Source: Anomaloglossus baeobatrachus
Taxonomy: Eukaryota; Chordata; Amphibia; Anura; Aromobatidae
NCBI RefSeq assembly: GCF_048569485.1
Contig: NC_134354.1
Coordinates: forward strand, 514,671,780-514,735,779
Direction: 5' to 3'
Length of the DNA: 64,000 bases
Shown one piece after another: positions 45,731-57,033 of the stretch. Under the pieces are notes generated by a model that was not told the DNA's origin, did no database searches, and saw nothing but the letters and a program-made list of their open reading frames with translations. Position numbers and translations under genes: made by a program. Each line of letters opens with the position of its first letter. The stretch's first letter is position 1.

Positions 45731-46795
45731 ATGCAGAGAGGTGCCATGGTCCGTCACAGGCAAAAAGATAATGGAGGCGGGAAAGTCCCCAGCTCTCAGG
45801 ATGGTGCCATGATAAGGCAGGAAGCTGAGAAAGTGAATGCAGCCTGTCAGGAGAGGATGCAGGTCGCGGCAAGGCTGGAGAAATTTGCCCGGACTTCAGA
45901 GAAATCACATCAGCATACAGATAACAGAGGTGAGGAGGGAGAAGACAATGCCAGCTCTGATGAGATGGGGGATGGTGAACAGCAGCAAGATAAGACAGGA
46001 GAAGTAGAGGAAGCACATAGTGCAGACCAGGCTCCAGAAAACCCCACTTTAAAGGACATTTTTGCAGTGGTGTCTTTTTGTAAAGAGGCTCTGACTTCCC
46101 TGACGAAGCAAGTTAAGGGATTACAGGCAGAGGTTGCTGACATTAAGAAAGACCTCAAGAAAGCAGACCTGAGAACAACGGCTGTAGAGGAGAGAGTGGG
46201 GATAACAGAGGATCATATTACAAAACTACAAAAGTCTGAAAAAACATTTGCACAGCAGATAGCTGAAATCACGGCAAAAAATGATGATTTAGAGAACCGC
46301 TCTAGAAGAAATAACATCCGAATTGTCGGCATCCCTGAGAAAGCGGAAGGAAGAAACCCCACTGAATATGTAGAAGACTGGCTCAGGGGGAAAATGGGTG
46401 CTAATGTCTTATCCAAGCTCTATGCTGTGGAACGTGCACACAGAGTCCCGATGCAGCCACAACCAGCAGGAAGGGGCCCTCGCACTATGCTAGCCAAGCT
46501 CCTCAACTACAGAGACAGGGACACTATACTGCGAAAGGCAAGAGACATGGAGGATCTTATGATTGACGGCCAGAGAATTTCCATATACCCGGACTACTCC
46601 ATTTCTGTTCAAAAGCTACGTATGACTTTTACAGGAGTAAAGAGGCGCCTGCGAGAGATGGGGGTGCAATACTCAATGATGTTCCCGGCAAAGCTAAGAG
46701 TGACGGCGTTGGAGCGGGTGCACTTTTTTACAACTCCAGAGGAAGCCATGCAGTGGTTGGACGCAAACGAAAAGCGGATCCGTTTGAAGGAATGA
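45731..46795 (+). CDS. L1 ORF1 protein (RNA-binding chaperone)
   Basis: 354 codons, uninterrupted. Residues about 110-195 are a heptad-rich coiled coil (LTKQVKGLQAEVADIKKDLK onward). Then comes the conserved start of the RRM-like domain, NDDLENRSRRNNIRIVGIPE (about 186-205), and a C-terminal domain with MLAKLLNYRDRDTILRKAR and ALERVHFFTTPEEAMQWL. L1 ORF1p forms trimers and binds the element's own RNA; this role is known for the family. An alternative start is the ATG at 45746. No defect is visible. Confidence 0.92.
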   Translation: MQRGAMVRHRQKDNGGGKVPSSQDGAMIRQEAEKVNAACQERMQVAARLEKFARTSEKSHQHTDNRGEEGEDNASSDEMGDGEQQQDKTGEVEEAHSADQAPENPTLKDIFAVVSFCKEALTSLTKQVKGLQAEVADIKKDLKKADLRTTAVEERVGITEDHITKLQKSEKTFAQQIAEITAKNDDLENRSRRNNIRIVGIPEKAEGRNPTEYVEDWLRGKMGANVLSKLYAVERAHRVPMQPQPAGRGPRTMLAKLLNYRDRDTILRKARDMEDLMIDGQRISIYPDYSISVQKLRMTFTGVKRRLREMGVQYSMMFPAKLRVTALERVHFFTTPEEAMQWLDANEKRIRLKE

Positions 46796-47321
46796 GCTGA
46801 CTGTCTGAATCTGCAGTGTGTTGGAGAAGGCCGGCTGAGGCTCTACAACATCCTTAGGAGCTTACAGGGGACCCTTCAGTTTTTTCTTTTTTTTTTTTTT
46901 TTTTCTCCTTCCCTTTGGGATTGAGGTAGTATGCAGGGGGAATGCGAAGGGTTTGATGTGAGCTTCGCAGGACATGGGGACTGCCTAATTTGGCGCGGTG
47001 GGGGTATTTACAATTTGAGATTCCAGTTTAATTACTGTTCGCCATTTTACTGTTATATTGGTTGAGTGGAATATGATTATACATAGAAAGGGGGGGAGTG
47101 GAGAATTGTTGGAAAAGGGACGAGTTTTAAAATGTGTCTAAGAGGGGAAGGCGAGGGAGGTAGGGGGGAATTTAGTAGGGATTATGGACCAGGTTTGGAA
47201 AACCCGATGCTTCACGGGAGTACTCGAAAACAGGAAGTGGTGGGGAGTAGGAGGGGAGGGGAGCAGGGGGGGAGTGGGGAAAGGGGTAGGGTAGAGGCAG
47301 CATGGGGAGATACTACAAGGT

Positions 47322-50300
47322 TTGATGGTTTTACTGGGTGGGATAATGGGGGATAGAATTAAGGTGTTGAGTTGGAATATTAGAGGGTTATCAGATAGGT
47401 CTAGGAGAGCGGCAATAATTAAATATGTTCAAGACCAGAACCCGTCAGTAATATGTCTACTAGAAACGCATCTAACAAAGGAGACAACACATGTTTTAAA
47501 TAGGAGATGGGTGCAGAAGGCCTATCACTCCACCTTTTCCAACTATGCAAGGGGTGTATCACTGCTGATCCATAACTCTGTGCAATATGAAGAGATAGAA
47601 GTGTATGTGGATAAAGAGGGACAGTGTGTTGCCGTCAAGTGTAAAATATTTGGCAGACTCATGTGTATAGCTGCAATATATATACCACCTCCATATAAGT
47701 GCACCAAACTAAGGGAGATAAGGGAGTTCTCTGAGAAGGGGGGAGTAATCCCTTTTTTACTGGTGGGGGACTTCAATAATGTGATAGACCTGTACTGGGA
47801 TAGGAGTAGTAGACCTCCAGGTATTCAGGATAGTTGTATGACTTCGTTTGGCACTCTTATTGGGGAACTTGGAATGGTGGATGCCTGGCGAGTGAGGAAT
47901 AGGAGGGTATCCTGCTTCTCTTGTTATTCGGCTTCACATAACACTCTGTCCCGCATTGACATGGCTCTAGCTAGTGATCTGATGGATGCAATGATAAGTG
48001 ACGTGCAATATCTGACAAGAGTGATTTCAGATCATAGCCCAATTCTAGTGTCCATACGACGGGGAACCCTGACAGGGGGAAGGAGGGGAGAGTGGAAGCT
48101 TCATCCAGCATGGATCCGTCATATTAATATGGGGAATATAGAACGGGATCTTGGGGATTTCTTTATCCACAACGAGGGTAGCACTGGTCCGCTGGTGGTA
48201 TGGGATGCGATGAAGGCATACCTCAGGGGGCTCCTGTTCAGGGATATCTGTAAACGTAAAACACAGACGAGGCAGGATGAGAAAGATAGGCTGGAGGCCT
48301 TAGATAAGGCAGAGCTGGAAGCAATCCGGAGTACTACTACGGACGCGAAGCAAAATCTTAGGCAGGCGCATGAACAGGTTAATAAGATGCTTTTGGAGAA
48401 GGCGGTAAGGAAGCAGGCATTCCAAAAATTGCATTTTTATGAGGAGGGGGAAAAAGTTGGTCATCTATTATCGGTCATAGCTGCAGCTCAAAGGAGTAGT
48501 TCATTTGTGCATGGTATGGACACGGTGGAGGGGACACAGGTCACTGAGGTTGAGGCGATCCTTGAGGTCTTTAAAGATTTCTATCGCACGCTATATTCTT
48601 CTAGCGGAGAGATGAGGGTGGAAGAGGTGGACTCATTTCTTGAGCGAGGTGAGCTTCCTGTGTTGTCTGTGGTGGATAGAGATAAACTGGAGTCGCCTAT
48701 TACTATTGATGAACTGGAGGGCGCTCTGCATGGCATGAGCAATGACAAGGCACCGGGAGCAGACGGGCTACCAGTTGAAATTTATAAACAGTTAGAAGAA
48801 ATCCTATTACCCAAACTATTGAAAGTCTTTGAGGTGGCGGAGGGGGAAGGTGTATTGCCTGAATCTATGAGAGAAGCAATAATAGTAGTAATTCCTAAGG
48901 AGGATAAAAATCCGAGGCTTCCAGACTCATATAGACCCATCTCGTTATTAACAGCGGACGTGAAGCTTCTGGCTAAGGTGTTGTCAAACCGGCTGACTGG
49001 AGTTATATCTAACCTAATCCATATGGACCAATCAGGGTTCATGGCCAATAGGTCGACAGCTGCTAATATCAGGAGATTGTACCTTAATCTACAGTTGCCG
49101 CCTGACAACCCTGGCCGGAGGGTGATCGCTTCGTTAGATGCCCAGAAAGCGTTCGATAGTGTTGAGTGGGGGTATCTGTGGAAAGTGTTGCAGCATATGG
49201 GTTTTGGCCCACGGTTTGTAAAGTGGGTGCAGCTGTTGTATAATAGGCCTACTGCTAAAGTTAGAGTTAACGGTATGACCTCCTCAGCGTTTGAGTTGCA
49301 CCGGGGAACGAGACAGGGCTGCCCACTATCGCCGCTCCTATTTGCTATTGCAATAGAGCCTCTGGCGGCGGCCATTAGGAAAACAAAGGAGATCCATGGA
49401 TTTAAGTATGGGCATTTAGAGGAGAAAATAGCTCTTTATGCTGAAGATTTATTACTTTTCTTGGGGGATCCATCAGCCTCATTGGATCATGCCATGCAGA
49501 TAATAGAGAAATTTGGAGAAGTTTCGGGACTGACCATTAATTGGTCTAAATCGAGCCTCTTTAAGGTGGATGGGGAAGTAGCCTGGACAAATGAGGATAC
49601 TGGGGCTAACAAATTGAAGAATGTGGACGAATTTAAATATCTAGGTATCCAGATATCTCTGCCAGTAGAAAAATACATACAGGTGAACTTATGGCCGCTC
49701 CTTAAAAAATTGAGAACCAAGGTGGATGCCTGGAACAAGCTACATTTGTCAGTTGTTGGAAGGGTTAATTTACTAAAGATGGTAGTAATGCCTAAACTCC
49801 TATACATACTGCACAATGCCCCTGTTTGTATTTCAAGGAAAAGATTTAAAGGGATAAACTCGCTGTTTAGGGACCTGGTGTGGGGTAAAAAGCAGCCTAG
49901 GGTGCGATTAGAGACTTTACAAAGGCCGAAGGATGAGGGGGGTCTAGCAATCCCAAATCCGGAATTGTATTATATAGCGGCGCAATGTCAACACCTCAGG
50001 GGTTGGTCTGATCGAGAGAAAGATGGGGGCATTAAAGAAGTACTGGAATACATAGTGGGTAGAAGTCCATTGGTAATGGGACTAGAGGATGGTGCGGTGG
50101 GGCTCCTGGGTAGAACATCTCCTACAATGGCACTTATAAATAAGACCTGGGATAGGCTGAAAAGGGTGAGAGGGGTGACCCGGTTAACCAAGTTTACACC
50201 TATCTGGGATAACAGTAATCTCCCGGAGATTCAGAAAATGGGGAATATTGAGGAGCGAAGACGCAAGGGTGTAATATACATGCATCAGATATTGGACGGA

Positions 50301-51101
50301 GGAATTGTGAAATCGTTCCCGCAGTTACAGAGTGAGTTTCAGTTACCGGCGTCCGGCTGGCTCCACTACAGACAATTAAAACATGCGATTGCAGCCCAAG
50401 CGGCTAAACAAAGTGTGGCCATACAGACTGACCTGGTACTGGAGTATGTGTGTAAGGGCGGAGGAAGCACTAAAGGGATCATTTCTGGCACGTATAAAGA
50501 TATACTACATACCTTTCTGTTAGAATAGCCAATTAAAACTAAATCTAAATGGGAGGAGGAAGTTGGGCCGATAACGGAGGAGGTGTGGGAGAGTATCCTG
50601 GCGTATGTCCCTAAACTTTCCATGAGCGAACCGGCCAGACTGTCTCACCTATACGTGATTCACCGGGTATATAGGTCTCCCTTACTGATGTTTAAAATGG
50701 GGTTGAAAAGGAATTCGGAGTGTCCAAGGTGTCAGGGATCTGACGCAGGTATTTTTCACATGATGTGGTCTTGTCCGAGACTGGTCTCCTTTTGGACTAA
50801 GGTTATCCACAAGATAGGAAGAACATATGGGTGTGTTCTCCCCAGGGAACCAGTGATCTGCCTACTGGGATATGTTGAGGAGCTTGGGGTGGAAAATACT
50901 ATGAAAATTGTCATTGCTAGGCTGCTGTATGCGGCAAGAAAGCTAATCGCCAGGTCCTGGATTAAAAAAGACCCCCCGACCAGGGGAGAGTACATTAAAA
51001 GGGTGAAGTGTATTCTTCAGCTGGAACGGGGAGTGTATGAAAGAAGGGGGAATGTTAAAATGTTTGAGAAGCTCTGGTCTCCTTGGCTGCAATGCGGATA
51101 G
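47322..51101 (+). pseudogene. L1 ORF2: endonuclease-reverse transcriptase, one stop
   Basis: The frame runs 47322-50528 (1068 codons), is interrupted by TAG at 50526-50528, then continues in the same frame to 51101; 1259 codons in all. The APE-type endonuclease has WNIRG, LLETHL, VGDFNNV and ISDHSP. The RT has KAPGADGLPVEIYKQL, DSYRPISLLTADVKLLAKVL, SLDAQKAFDSVEW and TRQGCPLSPLLFAIAIEPLA. The catalytic box reads LYAEDLLLF instead of YADD, so the first catalytic Asp is Glu (GAA). The C-terminal Cys knuckle CPRCQGSDAGIFHMMWSC lies after the stop. The start may be the ATG at 47346. Confidence 0.93.
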
Positions 51102-51702
51102 GACGAGTGATGGACCAGTAAACTGATATGGGACGGGGATAGCCGTCTGAGACCTCTGATGTGTATGTTTTGTTTTATTTGTGTTACTAGTTGTTCCTCC
51201 TGCACAACGGGATGGTTCTATACTACAGTTGAAGGGTATTATAAGTGTGTACTATATGGGATGTAGTATCGGGGAGAAGTGTTGCTGCCGGGGTGGGGGA
51301 GGGGGCGGGAGGGGGAGTTAAAGGGGTAATAGATGTGATAAATTTAATTTGGATGCCGATTTGTTATTCTGTTGTATGTACTCTGTTTTAATAAAAAAGT
51401 ATCTGATTTAAAAAAAAAAAGACAGGGGTTCTCTCTGAAAGGCAGTGAAATAAATCCCTTTGATTACCTATTGACTGTCTCCTCTCTATGGCAGCGTGGC
51501 AATCAACCCTATCTAGCCAGCGGTTATCCTCTATTCCATGGGGGGCGCAGCAGCCATTACTTACAAGCGTCTATAGTTAGTTGTGACTCACATATCTTTA
51601 CAAGGTGAGCCTCCCCATTTCAGCAACCCCCTGGTAATATATGATAAGACCCTTTTTTTGCTCTCCTGTCTTCCAGTTTTCTTTCAACAACCTAGTCTTA
51701 AC

Positions 51703-52337
51703 ATTGCAACTTCTGTGTCTTGCTCAGTGGTGGTTGCTTTCAGCACTTCCTACCTTAACCATGTCTCTGAGCACTGAACACCTTGTGCTTCTGGGTACTT
51801 CAGGGAGATTCCAGTTCTGGACTATGATACCTCTGAAGAATTATGGGTTCCTGGTCATATTTGACTCTCTTCTAACCTTTGTCAGCTAATGTGTGACTTT
51901 TTTACTCAACACATTGCTTGTGACATTTATGACTATTTGCAACAAAACGTTTGATGGTTCTGTGATCATGCCCCAATATTTTGGCAATTTCAAGAATGCT
52001 CCATCCTTATGTACGATGTTTTTGACTTATCAGAGTCAATGAGATTTCTCTTGGACCATTTTGCATGAGTAAAACAAGCTGCCTAATAATTATGCACACC
52101 TTGATAAAGAGTATTGATATCAATGGGCCACAGTCTCCCCATTCCACAATTACAAATCACCTGATATGCTTCAAACCAATAAACATTCAAGTTCAGACAG
52201 CTTTCAGGTGAAAAATATGCATAAAAATAATAGTATTATCAAAATACTTATTTGTTTAATAATTGTGTACATAGTGACCATGTACAGACAGACTTTTTTG
52301 AGATTTTTTTTTCCAAAGAAAATTGAAAGGAAACTCT
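51703..52337. other. Probable old DNA-transposon remains; nothing coding
   Basis: Phrases such as 'gcctaataattatgcacacc' near 52081 and 'caagaatgctccatcctta' resemble degraded vertebrate Tc/mariner-like elements, but no ends or motifs allow assignment. Confidence 0.35.
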
Positions 52338-52341
52338 TTAA

Positions 52342-53619
52342 AAACGACCCATGACGTACTGGGTACGTCATGGATCGTGTGCCTGTAAGCCCCGCCCCCT
52401 GCCGCTGGCAGGTGGCGGCGATCCGCGCACATATCAGCTGTTATCAACAGCTGATAGGTGCGCCTGCTAGCCGTGGGTGGAATCGCTTCCACCCGCGGCC
52501 ATTAACCCCTTACATTTTGCTGCCAAAATCTGGCAGCGATATGTATATGGGCGCCGCCATGACAGTCACTTAACCCGCCCCCACCGGAAGTCACGTGACA
52601 TGATCACGTGACTTTCGGTGGTTGCCATGGTAGCACAGGGACATGTGATAACGCCTGTGGCTAACATGACTCACTTCCTCTCAATGCCGGAATACAGCCG
52701 GCATTGAAAGTAAAACAGCAAATCTGCAGTTCTCAGCTCTGTAGCTGAGATCTGCAGATAGTGCAGAGCGATTGGATTGCTGATCGCTATAGGCCCCTAG
52801 GGGGACTAGTAAAATAAAAAAAAAGCAAAAAAAAAGTTTTAAAAAATTAAAAATAAATAAAAAAAACCTAAAAGTTCAAATCACCCCCCTTTCACCCCAT
52901 TGAAAATTAAAGGGTTAAAACAATAAAAAATACACACATATTTGGTATCGCCGCGTTCAGAAATGCCCGATCTATCAAAATATAAAATTAATGAATCTGA
53001 TCAGTAAACGGCGTAGCGGCAAAAAAATTCCAAACGCCAAAATTACGTTTTTTGGTCGCCGCAAATTTTGCGCAAAATGCAATAACAGGCGATCAAAACG
53101 TAGCATCTGTGCAAAAATGGTACCGTTAAAAACATCAGGTCGAGACGCAAGAAATAAGCCATCAATGAGGCTCAGATCCCGAAAAATGAGAACGCTACCG
53201 GTTTTGGAAAATGGCGCAAAACGTGCGCCACTTTTTTTGGACAAGCTTGTGAATTTTTTTTTAACCCCTTAGGTACAAGTAAACCTATACATGTTTGGTG
53301 TCTACAAACTCGCACTGACCTGAGGCATCACATAGATACCTCAGTTTTACCATATAGTGAACACAGTGAATAAAATATCCCAAAAACTATTGTACGATCA
53401 CACTTTTTTTGCAATTTTTCCGCACTTGGAATTTTTTTGCCGTTTTCCAGTCCACTATATGGTAAAACTTATGGTTTCATTTAAAAGTACAACTCGACCT
53501 GCAAAAAACAAGCCCTTATATGGCAAGATTGATGGAAAAATAAAGAAGTTACGCTTCTTGGAAGAAGGGGAACAAAAAACAAAAACGCAAAAACGGAAAG
53601 TGCCCGGGGGCTGAAGGGG
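52342..53619. mobile_element. TTAA element B, second near-complete copy, reverse orientation
   Basis: TTAA on both sides (52338-52341 and 53620-53623). The ends are AAACGACCCATGACGTAC and CCGGGGGCTGAAGGGG. It is collinear in reverse with 19299-20579 throughout, including 'cagctgttatcaacagctg' and 'tttggtcgccgcaaattttg'. Non-coding. It lies between the L1 region and the last exon. Confidence 0.85.
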
Positions 53620-53820
53620 TTAAATCATACTCAAAAATGCAAAACTTCTCAATAACTTGGAAATTCTGCTCTTTTTCCTCTAAAAAAGGAAGAAGACTTT
53701 GTGTACACAGAGCCACTGTATATGTGTACAGTAATCCTTTATACATAAGAAAAACATAGTATTAGATTAAAGTAATACACAAATTATAAAAAAAATTAAC
53801 ATATATTCTCTTTTTGACAG

Positions 53821-53901
53821 GTTCAATGTTTTGCTGGATCAATGTTATGCATCTGTTTCACCATACCCAACTAATTCAACTAAATATGACCTGTTTGTTG
53901 G
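53821..53901 (+). CDS. ZPLD1-like gene, ZP-C exon with conserved Cys
   Basis: Acceptor 'tttttgacag' ends at 53820 and donor GTAAGA starts at 53902. The first G completes Lys, then FNVLLDQCYASVSPYPTNST and KYDLFV follow, ending with GG of a Gly codon. The FNVLLDQCY...YDLF pattern matches ZPLD1 (WNVLMDYCY...YDLF as I recall it). The next exon should begin with the last base of Gly and probably a Cys codon; I did not find it before 64000. Confidence 0.92.
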
Positions 53902-54104
53902 GTAAGAAAATGTAGTTTTTTGTTTCTTTTTTTCTACACTTTAATTACCAGAAGGATAGTGTATGCATAAACCGCTACATGTTTCTTTGTAGTGCATCAA
54001 AATGCTAAAATATAATGTTGGAATAATAATAATATCCCAAAGATACTTTGTATAACCCTGGGTCCGTAATGACCAAATGCATTGCTGCAGTTTCTGGAAT
54101 AATA
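53902..54104. other. Start of the next intron: nothing recognised
   Basis: AT-rich sequence after the donor site. Confidence 0.5.
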
Positions 54105-54480
54105 ATCAGCAATCTGTCAGCAGGTTTTTGCTATTTAATCTGAAAGCATCATAATGTAGGGGGAAAAAGCCTGATTCTAGTGATGTGCCACATATCAAGC
54201 TGTGTGCTGGAGTTTCAATGGATTCAATGTTTTATCAGCAGGAAATTATCACTAGGGGACAAGGTCTTACATACAGGCCAGTGAGGCTAATCGGTGTAAT
54301 TCTGCTCCACCATTGATTGGTAGCTATCTGATAATGTACAGTGTACACAGAAAGCTGCCAATTAGTGATGCACTTGGGGTTATACACAGCTTAGCATTCA
54401 CACCACTCCTACATCAAGGAAAACAGGAATTGCAGCATGGGTGCTGTGAGGCAGCAGGTCATCTGCCCTGCTGGTGCTTT
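54105..54480. repeat. Fragment related to the TTAA element at 12917-14006
   Basis: Shares ordered text with 12925-13220: 'aatctgtcagcagg', 'cataatgtagg', 'cagtgatgtgccacat' type, 'aaattatcactagggga' and 'tgtacagtgtacacagaaag'. Its own TTAA ends were not found. Confidence 0.6.
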
Positions 54481-54919
54481 GTCGCTGCAGCAGTAGTTAG
54501 TGCACAGTGCCGCACTACAAGGTTTATAATAGGGACCCTCTCAAGAGGTTCGCCATGACGTGGCAGTGGGCTTTATACAATCTGATCAGAATTGGTAACA
54601 AAGAACCTCATGTTCTATTTAATTTTTTGCCTAGTGGCTTTAGATCATTGTTTTTTTTTTGGGATATGCGTTTCTTGTCTTTTTCATCATAGTGTGTTAT
54701 TATTATTGTTATTATTATTATTTATTATTATAACGCCATTTATTCCATGGCGCTTTACAAGTGAGAGGGTATACATACAACGATCATTAACAATACAAAA
54801 CAGACTGGTATAGGAGGAGAGAGGACCCTGCCCGCGAGGGCTCACAGTCTACAGGGAATGGGTGATGGTACAATAGGTGAGGACAGAGAGGGTTGCGCAG
54901 TGGTGTACTGGACTGAGGG

Positions 54920-56074
54920 TTATTGTAGGTTGTAGGCTTGTTGGAAGAGATGGGTCTTGAGGTTCCTCATGAAGCTTTCTACGGTAGGGGAGAGACTGAT
55001 ATGCTGAGGTAGAGCATTCCAGAGTATGGGAGAAGCACGGGAGAAATCTTGTACGCGATTGTGGGAAGAGGAGATAAGAGAGGAGTAGAGAAGGAGATCT
55101 TGTGAGAATCTGAGGTTGCGTACAGGTAGGTACCAGGAGATTAGGTCACAGATGTAAGGAGGAGACAGGTTGTGGATGGCTTTGTATGTCATGGTTAATG
55201 TTTTGAACTGGAGTCGTTGGGCGATGGGAAGCCAGTGAAGGGATTGGCAGAGTGGCGAGGCTGGGGAATAGCGAGGGGAGAGGTGGATTAAGCGGGCCAC
55301 AGAGTTTAGGATAGATTGGAGGGCAAGAGTGTTGGATGGGAGGCCAGAGAGCAGGAGGTTGCAGTAGTCTAGGCGGCAGATGATGAGGGCATGCACTAAT
55401 GTTTTTGCTGATTCTTGGTTAAGGAAAGCACAGATCCGGGAGATATTTTTGAGTTGTAGTCTGCATGAGGTGAAGAGGGCTTGGATGTGTGGCTTGAAGG
55501 ATAGAGCAGAGTCGAGGGTTACTCCAAAGCAATAAGCTTGTGAGACTGGGGAGAGTGAGCAACCATCAAGTTTGATGGAAAGGCATGTTGGAGGAGATGA
55601 GTGTGGAGGAGGAAAGACAATGAACTCTGTTTTATCAACGTTAAGCTTTAGGAATTGCGCAGAGAAGAAGGATGAAATAGCAGACAGACATTGTGGAATT
55701 TTGGTTAGTAGAGAGGTAATGTCAGATCCAGAGAGGTGGATCTGTATGTCATCGGCATAGAGATGATACTGAAAGCCGTTTGACTCTATGAGCTGTCCCA
55801 GGCCAAGGGTGTAGATGGAAAACAGCAGGGGTCCAAGAGCTGAGCCTTGGGGGACACCAACAGATGGGGGGTGAGATGAGGAAGTGGTGTGAGAATGTGA
55901 GACGCTGAAAGTTCGGTCGGTTAGGTATGAGGAGGTCCAAGATAGGGCCAAGTCTGTGATGCCCAGAGATGAGAGAAGCTGTAGTAGGAGGGAATGGTCT
56001 ATTGTGTCAAAGGCAGAGGACAAGTCAAGGAGGAGGAGGACAGAGTAGTGTCGCTTGGCTTTAGCGGTTAGTAG
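54920..56074 (-). pseudogene. L2-type LINE reverse transcriptase, C-terminal part
   Basis: Open frame with [51 protein letters not shown] (intact catalytic YADD) and [11 protein letters not shown]. The end is [36 protein letters not shown] and HLFQQAYNL, the usual LINE C-terminus. No stop lies in this part. It is part of a transposon, not a host gene. Confidence 0.9.
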
Positions 56075-56409
56075 TAGAGTTGAGCGCGGTTCGCGGTTCG
56101 TGGTTCTCCAGTTCTAAGCTCGAGTGATTTTGGGGGCTGTTCGAGATCGAACTAGAACTCGAGCTTTTTGCAAAAGCTCGATAGTTCTAGATACGTTCGA
56201 GAATGGTTCTAGCAGCAAAAAGCAGGGCTTTTTACAGCTACAGTGTGCAGGAGCCATCGCTGGCAGCCTGCCACAAGCTGGTAACCAAGATAAACATCGG
56301 GTATCCAAGCAAAGCGCTTTGGTTAGTAACCCGATGTTTATCTTAGTTACGTGCAGGAAGCCCACACTTCCCCGCTCAGCTCACTCCGCCCCCTCCTGCC
56401 CGCGGCATG

Positions 56410-56410
<1 letters not shown>

Positions 56411-56446
<36 letters not shown>
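56411..56446. repeat. (AC)n microsatellite
   Basis: About 18 AC units. Confidence 0.95.
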
Positions 56447-56447
<1 letters not shown>

Positions 56448-57033
56448 GTCCCGCTCGGCTTACCTGCGGTGATGAAGTCCCGCCATCCCGACCTCAGCGC
56501 TGTCACTGTCCTCCATGGCCGCCGCTTGTCACATCATCTCTCGCTTCCGACCCGAGACTGACTAGCGGTGATGTCACGGGCCTCGCGATATTTGGCTGTG
56601 AAGGCGCCGGTCATTGAACTCAGTGACAGGTGCTGTCGGCAGTGCTTGAGATCAGCGCAGGTAATGTACCTCGCTGACAGCAGCACTTGTCATCCCCTGC
56701 AGTGACCTGGGCTGACCCATTGATGTTAGCTCAGGTCACTGCACTGCTCTCCCAGCCAATGGGGAACATTCTGCTCTTCATTGACTGGGACAGTGTGGAT
56801 CGTCATGGCAACCCCTTGGATTACAGCAGACCTGGATTTGTTTTTCATTCTAATAAATTGGTTAAAGAGGGAATGTTTTGGGGAGTGTTTTTTCAAATAA
56901 AAATGTGTTTGTCGTCTATTTTTTTTTATTACTGACTGGGTTGGTGATGTCGGGTATCTGATAGATGCCTGACCTCACCAACCCCAGGGCTTGATGCCAG
57001 GTGACATTACACATCTGGTATTAACCCCATATA

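Larger units (their letters stand above)
45557..51417 (+). mobile_element. Full-length L1-type LINE
   Basis: A target duplication AAAGACAGGGGTTCT lies at 45542-45556 and 51418-51432. A short 5' UTR is followed by ORF1 (45731-46795), a 526-bp spacer, ORF2 (47322-51101), a 3' UTR, AATAAA at 51390-51395 and a poly(A) tail. At about 5.9 kb it is complete from end to end. ORF1 is open, and ORF2 has one stop and a changed catalytic box. The perfect duplication and open frames indicate a recent insertion. It lies in intron 5 in the same orientation as the host gene. Confidence 0.95.
45437..51683. repeat. Inverted-dimer repeat with 19-bp target duplication, split by an L1
   Basis: TCAACAACCTAGTCTTAAC is repeated at 45418-45436 and 51684-51702. 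Inside, 45441-45505 ('gttgattgccacgctgcc') and 51455-51520 ('ggcagcgtggcaatcaac') are inverse arms. Towards the centre both arms have an AATAAA/AATAAT phrase and a CTGAAA box ('cctgaagaaagacaggggtt', 'ctctctgaaa'), as in 4538-5456. Without the L1 the element is about 370 bp. It is the third member of this group in the window. Confidence 0.65.
14989..53901 (+). other. Host gene span: ZPLD1-like zona pellucida domain protein, partial
   Basis: Six exons on the + strand join with matching phases to a 785-base coding stretch. The encoded protein is a leader-like hydrophobic segment, a ZP-N domain and part of a ZP-C domain. In residue order and cysteine placement it follows ZPLD1 (cupulin), a membrane-anchored ZP-domain protein of vertebrate inner ear. 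ZP proteins polymerise into extracellular matrices. It differs enough from my memory of ZPLD1 itself that I infer a paralogue. Introns are about 2.8, 16.4, 8.9, 1.4 and 8.6 kb, enlarged by transposons. The start codon and the exons for the rest of ZP-C, the cleavage site and the membrane anchor were not found before 64000. Confidence 0.85.
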
